In this document: positions 1-5,110 of the stretch, piece after piece
How positions within the stretch are numbered: the stretch's first letter is position 1
How the letters are laid out: each line of letters begins with the position of its first letter
Assembly (NCBI GenBank): GCA_017936205.1
Contig: JAGBGB010000257.1
Coordinates: 1 to 5,209, forward strand
Source: Oscillospiraceae bacterium
GTDB lineage: Bacteria; Bacillota; Clostridia; Oscillospirales; Oscillospiraceae
DNA length: 5,209 nt
Reading direction: 5' to 3'
Made by a program: the position numbers and the translations under genes
Notes under the pieces: generated by a model
What the model saw: only the letters and a program-made list of their open reading frames with translations
Told to the model about the DNA's origin: nothing
The model's database searches: none

Positions 1-137
1 TCTTGGTGGTTGTCGGACGCGCAATGCGCGCCCCTACGCAGCGGTGAACGAAGCAGTGCGGTAAATCGGAATTTAGCGCACAGTCTATCGTATGCCACCG
101 TAGGGAACACTCGTTGATAAATCGGAATTTTGACGAG
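1..137. repeat. palindrome-rich intergenic block, probably a dispersed repeat
   Basis: This non-coding stretch follows the nucleotidase gene and is built almost wholly of inverted repeats. At 15-33 a GC-rich hairpin pairs CGCGC (18-22) with GCGCG (26-30) around AAT; in minus-strand RNA the flanking mismatch becomes a G-U pair, so it folds better as a transcript of that strand. CCCTA plus CGGTG (32-36, 42-46) can pair with CACCGTAGGG (96-105), enclosing a third hairpin at 56-81. A fourth lies at 110-137. From memory, GTAGGGGCG-type palindromes of this kind are scattered through the genomes of gut Clostridia, so I infer a dispersed repeat and not a unique regulator. No clear intrinsic terminator with a T-run is visible, though the block could act as a 3' RNA stabiliser. 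The remaining bases to 170 show nothing I can name. Confidence 0.5.
56..137. repeat. two related hairpins sharing a 13-bp core
   Basis: The 13-bp core TAAATCGGAATTT occurs twice, at 62-74 and 118-130, 56 bp apart. Each copy is centred on a CGGA tetraloop. The first is flanked by GTGCG (56-60) and CGCAC (77-81), giving two 5-bp stem segments separated by one mismatch. The second is flanked by CTCGT (110-114) and ACGAG (133-137), with an imperfect interior. The outer arms differ in sequence but keep their complementarity, which suggests that the structure is conserved as well as the core. Confidence 0.55.
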
Positions 138-170
138 GGGGTGTATTGGTTTACATAATTTGTCTTGTTG

Positions 171-1088
171 TCAGCGTTTGGGGTCTTTGCCTTCTTGATA
201 GGGGACGAGGGCGGAGGGGACGACTTGGGAGGCGGGACCGGCGTGGGTGTATTGGTCATCGAAGAAAATATGGGCGCCGAAAGCAGACAGCACATCCTTC
301 TTGCTGACACCGCCTAAGAAAAATGCCTCGTCCACACGAACCCCCCACTGGCGCAGGGTCTTAATGGCCCGCTCGTGAGTTTGAGCACTTCTGGCAGTAA
401 CCAGAGCGGTACGGATGGGAGCTGTGTCCTGATCCGGAAAACGTTCCTGAATATGAGCGAGGGTTCGCAGGAAATTGGCAAAGGGTCCCTCTCCCATGGG
501 AATATCCGCTCGCTCCCGTTCGTGTGCTGTAAAGGCTTCTAAGCCCTCCTTCTGGTAGATCCGCTCGGAATCGGAGCTGAAGAGCACCGCATCTCCATCG
601 AAGGCAATGCGGATCTGCTTCATAGGCTTCTCCCGTTCATAGGCTCCCTCTGTCAGGATCAAGCCGGCAGCCACTCCGCTGTCAATGGCCTGCTGCACAT
701 CCGGTCTGTAGGCAGACAGGAACAAATCTGTGCGGAAGGGATGTAAGTAGGGCGCAATGGAGCCACCACCGGTCAAAGCCGCCCGGGAGATATCCAGCCC
801 ATAATGATCAATAGAATGGAAGATCCGCAGGCTGGTATTAGGACTGTTGCGGCTCATGACGATGACCTCCACCAGCCGTCCGTCCTCCTGCAAACGGTTC
901 AGCCCCAGAAAGGCTTCCACCAGAGGATAGGCAGAGCCCTTACGCAGCACTACCTTCTCATGCTCTACCTGATAAGTCTCATAAACCGACAAACCCTGTT
1001 CCTCAAATATTTGATTCTCATATTCCAGATCAAACAATGCCCGAGAGCTGATGCCGATCACCAGCGGCTCCGATAGGTCAAATGCCAT
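171..1088 (-). CDS. cytosolic 5'-nucleotidase, NT5C1-like family
   Basis: Predicted soluble enzyme that hydrolyses nucleoside 5'-monophosphates to nucleoside and phosphate, by similarity to the cytosolic 5'-nucleotidase I family (Pfam 5-nucleotidase, PF06189). At 305 residues it is full length for bacterial members. Recognisable signatures in order are GISSRALFD (12-20), MSRNSPNTSLRIF (78-90), AFDGDAVLF (162-170) with the Asp-x-Asp pair D164/D166 expected of HAD-like phosphotransfer, TARS (231-234), FFLGG with adjacent lysines (256-264), and FFDDQ (275-279) as the acidic metal-binding motif. There is no signal peptide or membrane segment, so it should act in the cytoplasm. The ATG follows a long purine tract (1090-1107) holding overlapping AGGAG cores. 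It lies 45 bp after the HEPN-like gene with no terminator between, so it is probably co-transcribed with it. The substrate (AMP, IMP, dNMP) cannot be told from sequence. Confidence 0.9.
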   Translation of the reverse strand: MAFDLSEPLVIGISSRALFDLEYENQIFEEQGLSVYETYQVEHEKVVLRKGSAYPLVEAFLGLNRLQEDGRLVEVIVMSRNSPNTSLRIFHSIDHYGLDISRAALTGGGSIAPYLHPFRTDLFLSAYRPDVQQAIDSGVAAGLILTEGAYEREKPMKQIRIAFDGDAVLFSSDSERIYQKEGLEAFTAHERERADIPMGEGPFANFLRTLAHIQERFPDQDTAPIRTALVTARSAQTHERAIKTLRQWGVRVDEAFFLGGVSKKDVLSAFGAHIFFDDQYTHAGPASQVVPSALVPYQEGKDPKR

Positions 1089-1133
1089 TTCTCCTCCCTC
1101 TCCTTTCCGACTGCCAACCTTCCTCCGCTGCGG

Positions 1134-1580
1134 TCAGGGATGTTGTTTCTTATAGTAGTTGTTTACACTTTTAATTCTATTGTCCAAGAGCTTTACCAGA
1201 TCCTGACCCTTGACAGCTACAGCCTCCACCGCTTTATCGTTATAGGGGATCTTTGCCAAATTATGAATCAGCTTGTCACGCTCTTTTTTCCACGCTTCGA
1301 CCTCATCCAGCAGTTCAAGAGGCAGTCTCTTACGGACATACGGGATTGCGAATTCCGCATTTCCTCGGAGCTTCCCTAACTTGTAAGACATATCGATTTC
1401 TCTCCCGTTTTTGTTCAAATACTTTACTCCGGCACAGCGGAGGGCGGAAGTAAAGCGATCCTCCAGAATTGCGTACTCGATAAAAATAGCCTGATAGTAG
1501 AATCCGGCAGTCATAGCCTTCTTGAGATTCTCCATCATATCCTTATAAATTTGATACTTCTCCATATTTTTCTCTTCCAT
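1134..1580 (-). CDS. small HEPN-like protein, function unknown
   Basis: A 148-residue, highly charged, predicted all-helical soluble protein. I do not recognise a named family with certainty. Residues 5-50 look like two amphipathic helices (YYQAIFIEYAILEDRF, 28-43, includes conserved-looking acidic residues E35, E40 and D41). Residues 88-110 form a long helix ending in RDKLIHN (101-107). R101-x4-H106 fits the R-x(4-6)-H signature of HEPN domains, many of which are metal-independent RNases or nucleotide-binding modules; the Asp after Arg and Asn after His are also typical. HEPN membership is my inference. The open frame extends upstream to 1688, but that start lies upstream of the promoter at 1648-1676. 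The chosen ATG at 1578-1580 has a strong Shine-Dalgarno at 8-nt spacing. No nucleotidyltransferase (MNT) antitoxin gene is adjacent; the downstream neighbour is the 5'-nucleotidase. It could equally be a non-catalytic housekeeping helical protein. Confidence 0.75.
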   Translation of the reverse strand: MEEKNMEKYQIYKDMMENLKKAMTAGFYYQAIFIEYAILEDRFTSALRCAGVKYLNKNGREIDMSYKLGKLRGNAEFAIPYVRKRLPLELLDEVEAWKKERDKLIHNLAKIPYNDKAVEAVAVKGQDLVKLLDNRIKSVNNYYKKQHP

Positions 1581-1581
1581 T

Positions 1582-1629
1582 AAGCATGCTCCTTCTCCTG
1601 TGATTTTTACGGAAGCATTCTCCATGCTT
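1582..1629 (-). promoter_or_regulatory. leader RNA with mutually exclusive pairings near the RBS
   Basis: In the minus-strand leader, AAGCAT (1629-1624) can pair with ATGCTT at 1618-1613, giving a 6-bp stem with a 5-nt loop. Alternatively it can pair as 7 bp (AAGCATG with CATGCTT) with 1588-1582, immediately before the start codon, which would loop out the Shine-Dalgarno. Both partners are visible in the sequence. Whether they act as a translational switch is inference, and short 6-7-bp stems may arise by chance. Confidence 0.3.
1589..1599 (-). promoter_or_regulatory. ribosome binding site fixing the HEPN-like gene start
   Basis: Minus strand reads AGGAGAAGGAG, a doubled Shine-Dalgarno, with 8 nt between its last GGAG and the ATG at 1578-1580. 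The in-frame upstream ATGs at 1634 and 1625 lack such a site. Confidence 0.85.
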
Positions 1630-1647
1630 TTCATTCCCACACTTTGA

Positions 1648-1676
1648 ATGGTATCATATTCTTCATTCTCTGTCAA
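1648..1676 (-). promoter_or_regulatory. strong sigma-A-type promoter for the HEPN-like/nucleotidase operon
   Basis: Minus strand carries a perfect -35 TTGACA (1676-1671), a 17-bp spacer, and -10 TACCAT (1653-1648) preceded by TGA, an extended -10 TGn element. The expected transcript start is near 1641, giving a leader of about 60 nt before the ATG at 1580. It lies only 10 bp past the T-run of the protease gene's terminator, so this unit looks independent of the upstream gene. Confidence 0.82.
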
Positions 1677-1686
1677 GCAAGAGCAC

Positions 1687-1728
1687 AAAACAGAAGCCCC
1701 CTGTCGATAACGAACCGACAGAGGGCTT
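1687..1728 (-). terminator. intrinsic terminator of the HtrA-like gene
   Basis: Arms 1694-1706 and 1716-1728 form a 13-bp stem with a 9-nt loop. On the minus strand the one imperfect pair is a U-G wobble, while on the plus strand it is a C-A mismatch, so the element is tuned for minus-strand transcripts. A TTTT run (1690-1687) follows shortly after the stem. The T-run is short, but position and polarity fit an end for the protease transcript, 37 bp after its stop codon. Confidence 0.8.
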
Positions 1729-1764
1729 TGGGAAGGAGAGGGTATGAGAAAAGAGTTTTACGGA

Positions 1765-3627
1765 TCAGCCGCCGAATTCTCCCCAGGGGAACTGATTCCA
1801 GGGGTACTCATCCCAGGGGAAGGTCTCCCAGGGGTTCTCACCCTCCTGAGGCTCATCGGAACCGTTAGGCTCCGTGGGATTGCTTGCTTCGGGAACGGGC
1901 TCCGTTACGGGCTCAGTGGTTTCGGGCTTTGCATCGAAGGTAATAGGCAGGGTCAGAGTCTCACCGTCACGATAGATGGTAATGGTGGTCTCGTCTCCGG
2001 CACGATATTTTCTCAGGGTCTGCTGGAGATTCTCGTAAGCATTCAGCTCTACATCTCCGATCTTCAGGATAATATCATTTGCCTGAATGCCTGCTTTGAA
2101 GGCACTGCCGTCTTCCTCAACAGATTGAACAAATACACCGTGATCAATGCCGTAGGTTTCCTTATCCAGAGGCAGCATACTGACCATAACGCCCATATAG
2201 GCACGATCGGGCACTCTGCCGTTGATCCGCAGGTCGTCCAAGATCTCTACAATGTCATTAATAGGAATGGCAAAGCCTAAGCCTTCCAAAGTTGCACCGC
2301 CACCTAAGGTGCCGGAATACTTGGCGGTTGCAATACCGATAACCTCACCGTAAAGGTTGAACACAGGACCACCGGAGTTACCGGGGTTGATAGCTGCATC
2401 CACTTGGATCATGTTAATAGGAGTTCCATCCGTGTTGACGAAGCGATCCATAGCACTGACATAGCCTACAGTCATGGTGTAGGTCAGCTCGCCCATGGGA
2501 TTGCCGATGGCAGCCACCTGTTCCCCAACAAATACCTCATCAGAGTTTCCGATGGCACATACAGGAAGGTTCTCTGCATCGATCTTGATCAGGGCAACAT
2601 CGCTTTCTGCCTCATAGCCAATGAGGGTTGCAACATATTCTCTGCCGTCATACAGAGTAACGGTCAAGCTCTCTGCACCCTCTACCACGTGGTAGTTGGT
2701 CAGAATCTCACCATCAGAGGAAATGATGAAGCCGGAGCCGGCGCTGGCTGTGGAAGTGGTCTGACCGAATACCACCTCAGTTCCCTGATTGGAAATACCG
2801 ACGATGGCAGGGACATTCTCATTGTAGATCTGATTCAGAGTCATTTCTTCTCCACTCGCCGTTGCAAGAGGCTGGGTCTCTCTGGGCTGAGTGGCCTGAG
2901 TGGGCTGAGTGGTCTCGGGACGTTGGGTCTCCTGAGTGGGCTTCTGCTCCGCAGGATCTGAAGCGGAGGGACGATCGTTAGGTCGATCCTCATCCGGACC
3001 CATAACAGAGTTCGCGATCAAGATTCCGCTGACAGTTCCGATAAGAATGCAGCCTACGATCAGTAGGACCAGCATCCAGTTGAACCGATCCTTCTTCTTT
3101 TTCGGTGCTTTCGGTGCAGGGGGAACAGGAGGCGCGGGAGGGGTCGGTGCCCCATAATAGGGAGGTCTTGTAGGAGGCACTGCTCCATAACCGTTCTGGG
3201 ACGGTGGCACAGTGTAACCGTTTCCGTTAGCAGCAGGCTGTCTGTAAGGGGTTCTATAGGGATCGGGCTGCTGATAGGGCGGTACCGCTCTGCCGTAAGG
3301 AGGTGCGGGCGGCTGCCCGTAAGGACTGTAGTAATTCTGCGGTGGCACCTGAGCATTCTGCGGTTCCCCATAGACCTGCGCAGCAGGTTCTGTTGCAGAG
3401 GATGGAACCGTCTGATATGCGGGGGCTTGGGGAGCAGGAGTTTCTCCTGCAGACTGAGGTGTGGGGTCTTCTTCTGTCACAGGCTCAACAAGGGGCTCTG
3501 CACTCCAAGGTGTCGCCTGCTGCTCCTGTGCTTCCGCCGTGGCTTCCGAGATCACAGGGGCTGTGGTTTCCGGAGCAAGCTCCGATTCTTGGGCTTCCTT
3601 ATTTGGGAAAAGAGAGTTGTCATTCAT
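1765..3627 (-). CDS. membrane-anchored HtrA/DegP-type serine protease with PDZ domain
   Basis: Surface-exposed S1C-family serine protease, expected to degrade or process misfolded extracytoplasmic proteins. The 620 residues split as follows: a disordered cytoplasmic N-terminus (1-175) rich in Pro, Tyr, Gln and Ala; a basic KKKKDR stop (177-181); one membrane span (about 183-208); a Thr/Gln/Pro-rich extracellular linker (about 212-258); the trypsin-like domain (about 263-470) with H313 in TNYHVVEGA, D343 in ESDVALIKI and S418 in GNSGGP; a PDZ domain (about 475-565); and an acidic tail with four PW-x-x-[FY] repeats (599-618). The triad is intact, so it should be active. It is longer than typical 350-450-residue HtrA because of the N-terminal extension and tail. 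An ATG six codons upstream (3643-3645) abuts the ribosome binding site and is rejected. A perfect dyad upstream suggests specific regulation, and a terminator follows. The paralogue name (htrA, htrB, degP) cannot be fixed. Confidence 0.93.
   Translation of the reverse strand: MNDNSLFPNKEAQESELAPETTAPVISEATAEAQEQQATPWSAEPLVEPVTEEDPTPQSAGETPAPQAPAYQTVPSSATEPAAQVYGEPQNAQVPPQNYYSPYGQPPAPPYGRAVPPYQQPDPYRTPYRQPAANGNGYTVPPSQNGYGAVPPTRPPYYGAPTPPAPPVPPAPKAPKKKKDRFNWMLVLLIVGCILIGTVSGILIANSVMGPDEDRPNDRPSASDPAEQKPTQETQRPETTQPTQATQPRETQPLATASGEEMTLNQIYNENVPAIVGISNQGTEVVFGQTTSTASAGSGFIISSDGEILTNYHVVEGAESLTVTLYDGREYVATLIGYEAESDVALIKIDAENLPVCAIGNSDEVFVGEQVAAIGNPMGELTYTMTVGYVSAMDRFVNTDGTPINMIQVDAAINPGNSGGPVFNLYGEVIGIATAKYSGTLGGGATLEGLGFAIPINDIVEILDDLRINGRVPDRAYMGVMVSMLPLDKETYGIDHGVFVQSVEEDGSAFKAGIQANDIILKIGDVELNAYENLQQTLRKYRAGDETTITIYRDGETLTLPITFDAKPETTEPVTEPVPEASNPTEPNGSDEPQEGENPWETFPWDEYPWNQFPWGEFGG
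1774..1833 (-). repeat. four tandem 15-bp repeats encoding PW-x-x-[FY]
   Basis: Plus strand shows CCAGGGG cores beginning at 1783, 1798, 1813 and 1828, exactly 15 bp apart. They encode PWETF, PWDEY, PWNQF and PWGEF (residues 599-618) just before the terminal Gly-Gly. The Pro-Trp codons are identical while the third to fifth codons vary and keep an acidic or polar pair plus an aromatic residue, which suggests selection on the peptide after duplication. Confidence 0.85.
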
Positions 3628-3634
3628 AAGGGCC

Positions 3635-3642
3635 ACTCCTTT
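3635..3642 (-). promoter_or_regulatory. ribosome binding site fixing the HtrA-like start
   Basis: Minus strand AAAGGAGT places AGGAG 8 nt before the ATG at 3625-3627. The alternative upstream ATG (3643-3645) directly abuts this site and has no usable Shine-Dalgarno of its own. Confidence 0.85.
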
Positions 3643-3662
3643 CATGATTCACCAAAGATTCC

Positions 3663-3677
3663 GTCGGCTCATCCGAC
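3663..3677 (-). other. small hairpin in the HtrA-like leader
   Basis: GTCGG (3663-3667) and CCGAC (3673-3677) form a 5-bp GC-rich stem with a 5-nt loop, about 20 bp upstream of the Shine-Dalgarno. It may stabilise the leader. Nothing shows that it is regulatory. Confidence 0.35.
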
Positions 3678-3690
3678 TTTGTATTATCAG

Positions 3691-3718
3691 CATAAATCCG
3701 GAATGTTACGGATTTATG
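3691..3718. promoter_or_regulatory. operator-like perfect inverted repeat upstream of HtrA-like gene
   Basis: CATAAATCCG (3691-3700) and CGGATTTATG (3709-3718) are perfect 10-bp inverted arms with an 8-bp spacer. No T-run follows on either strand, so a terminator is unlikely. The dyad overlaps the -10 of the candidate promoter at 3713-3741 and would cover the start of transcription, the usual place for a repressor. If the alternative -10 (GATAAT, 3688-3683) is used, it would sit in the -35/spacer region. The cognate regulator is not encoded in the window. Confidence 0.6.
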
Positions 3719-3741
3719 ACGAGAATTTAAAGGAATTTCAA
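3713..3741 (-). promoter_or_regulatory. candidate promoter of the HtrA-like gene
   Basis: Minus strand TTGAAA (3741-3736, five of six matches to consensus), a 17-bp spacer and CATAAA (3718-3713, four of six). Surroundings are AT-rich. A competing -10, GATAAT at 3688-3683 (five of six), lies just downstream of the dyad but lacks a good -35. Either would serve the protease gene. I cannot decide between them from sequence. Confidence 0.45.
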
Positions 3742-3767
3742 AAGAATTTTCTTTCAATTATTGGATT

Positions 3768-5051
3768 TTACATACATTCCTCATTCTGCATAATTCGCAG
3801 TATGGTGTGGTCGGTCTGTTGCATTCCCTGCTGTGCCAGCATACCTACATTGGCGATGGTATCATCTACAGAGGCTGCGACGATTCCCTCCCCGCTTCGG
3901 AACTCCTTGTGGTGGAGGTACATCCGATAGCCCATAATGCCTGCATCCACCGCAGCAGCGATCTTAGCAGCACAGGAGGGCTTGGCCCCATCGCAAATGG
4001 TACCGGACAGAATGGCTACTGCATTGACGATGGTATGAGATACTGCACTGTAGCCGCCACCCAGCAGGTAACAGATCCCTGCTCCTGCGCCTACGCCGGC
4101 AGAAATGGCTCCGCAGTAGGCAGACAGCCGACCGATGCCGGTCTTCTGGTGGATCGTCACCAGATCGGATACCAGCAGAGCACGACAAAGCTGCTCCTTG
4201 GTTGCTCCGATATGCTTGGCGTAGGCCACCACAGGCATACAGGCAGTGATCCCCTGATTGCCGGAGCCGGATAGGATGACCACAGGCATCTCGCAGCCAC
4301 TCATACGAGCATCGGAACCTGCTGCAGCATAGGCCTTTGCCTTCTGCTTAATATCATCCCCATAATCCTCCAGTAAAATTCGTCCGATTTTCGCACCCCA
4401 GGTTCCACGGAGACCTTCTTCCGCAATGGCAGAGTTCAGGTCGATCTGCCGCTGCAGCATAGGCTCTACATCCCCAAGGGGAACAATGTCAGCAAAGCGA
4501 ACGATGTCCTCCACATTCAGACAGCTCTTATCTGTCAGCTGCTCCTCTGCGGCATCCACAATGGGACTGCTGAGAAGGATCTGTCCATCCTTCTCCATGT
4601 GGACAACGTTGGTGTGGTGATTGGTGATCCGCACCCTCGCCATGTGCTCCCCGGAATAGGCGGTCAGATCAATGTCCAGCTTACAGGGAGAATCACTGCA
4701 AGAAATATGAATGGGAACGCTTTCCAAAAATTCATCGATCTCCGGGAAACGATCCTCCGGAATCGAAGCAATGACCTGAAGATCCTTGCTCTCATCCCCT
4801 GCCACCATACCTGCGGCAATGGCAGGACGAATCCCCTTCCTGCCTCCTGTATTGGGAACGACTACGCTTTTTACATTCTTCAGAATATTACCACTGAGCA
4901 CAGCCGTGATCTTCTCCGGAGCACAGCCCAAAAGGCTCTGCACCTTAGCCGCACAATAGGCAATGGCAATGGGCTCTGTGCAGCCCGTGGCAAGCACCAA
5001 CTCCTCCTGTAAGATTGAAATGTAGTTCCGAATCACACTTGGTTCCAGCAT
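3768..5051 (-). CDS. cyuA: L-cysteine desulfidase-like protein, UPF0597/CyuA family
   Basis: Predicted iron-sulfur lyase of the serine dehydratase alpha-chain superfamily (PF03313) that would break L-cysteine to pyruvate, ammonia and sulfide; the family was long annotated as UPF0597 or L-serine ammonia-lyase. The 427 residues match the usual length of about 430. Visible signatures are ATGCTEPIA (21-29), SGNILKNVKSVVVPNTGG (53-70), MSGCEMP (250-256), SGSGNQG (261-267), SAYCGA (310-315) and TICDGAKPSC (351-360). C24, C313 and C353 correspond in motif and spacing to the three cysteines proposed as [4Fe-4S] ligands in the archaeal enzyme, as I recall it. The protein is cytosolic. An in-frame extension of 49 codons to 5198 is encoded by the palindromic repeat and is rejected: the ATG at 5049-5051 has AGGAG at 9 nt. 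It is separated from the protease gene by 140 bp without an obvious terminator. Serine as substrate cannot be excluded. Confidence 0.88.
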   Translation of the reverse strand: MLEPSVIRNYISILQEELVLATGCTEPIAIAYCAAKVQSLLGCAPEKITAVLSGNILKNVKSVVVPNTGGRKGIRPAIAAGMVAGDESKDLQVIASIPEDRFPEIDEFLESVPIHISCSDSPCKLDIDLTAYSGEHMARVRITNHHTNVVHMEKDGQILLSSPIVDAAEEQLTDKSCLNVEDIVRFADIVPLGDVEPMLQRQIDLNSAIAEEGLRGTWGAKIGRILLEDYGDDIKQKAKAYAAAGSDARMSGCEMPVVILSGSGNQGITACMPVVAYAKHIGATKEQLCRALLVSDLVTIHQKTGIGRLSAYCGAISAGVGAGAGICYLLGGGYSAVSHTIVNAVAILSGTICDGAKPSCAAKIAAAVDAGIMGYRMYLHHKEFRSGEGIVAASVDDTIANVGMLAQQGMQQTDHTILRIMQNEECM

Positions 5052-5060
5052 AGCAAGGGT

Positions 5061-5065
5061 CTCCT
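5061..5065 (-). promoter_or_regulatory. ribosome binding site fixing the cyuA-like start
   Basis: Minus strand AGGAG, within the purine tract read from 5070 to 5061, lies 9 nt before the ATG at 5049-5051. The far upstream start at 5198 has no such site and falls inside a hairpin. Confidence 0.85.
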
Positions 5066-5083
5066 CTCTCTTATACTTATTTC

Positions 5084-5110
5084 TAATAAAACGGATTAAC
5101 CGTTTTATTA
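5084..5110. repeat. 11-bp perfect inverted repeat before the cyuA-like gene
   Basis: TAATAAAACGG (5084-5094) and CCGTTTTATTA (5100-5110) pair perfectly around ATTAA. With A-rich and T-rich arm ends it resembles a bidirectional terminator or the end-mark of the repeat block. It lies 18 bp upstream of the Shine-Dalgarno, so any transcript entering from upstream must pass it; attenuation is possible but unproven. Confidence 0.6.

Noticed and set aside
1134..1580. HEPN-MNT toxin-antitoxin pair
   Set aside because: No nucleotidyltransferase with a GSx10DxD motif is adjacent. The downstream gene is a 5'-nucleotidase of an unrelated fold.
1581..1688. Longer version of the HEPN-like protein starting at 1688
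   Set aside because: That start lies upstream of the strong promoter and of the expected transcript start near 1641, and only the ATG at 1580 has a Shine-Dalgarno.
1744..2280. Plus-strand open frame of 178 codons preceded by a GGAAGGAG ribosome-site lookalike
   Set aside because: It lies antisense to the conserved PDZ and tail of the protease gene, has no recognisable protein character, no plus-strand promoter was seen, and its apparent ribosome site falls in the terminator-adjacent purine stretch.
2880..2945. GGGCTGAGTGG-like repeats on the plus strand as a regulatory repeat
   Set aside because: They are explained by the Thr-Gln-Pro-rich linker codons of the protease and have no fixed period.
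2404..2961. Plus-strand open frame of 185 codons
   Set aside because: Fully antisense to the protease catalytic domain and linker. Its Leu/Ser/Gly-rich end merely mirrors the Thr-Gln-Pro linker codons.
3691..3718. Dyad as a terminator for the cyuA-like gene
   Set aside because: No T-run follows the stem on the minus strand and the stem is AT-rich at its base. Promoter overlap makes an operator more likely.
5070..5075. TATAAG as a -10 for the cyuA-like gene
   Set aside because: No reasonable -35 lies 16-18 bp upstream, and the start of transcription would fall on the ribosome binding site.
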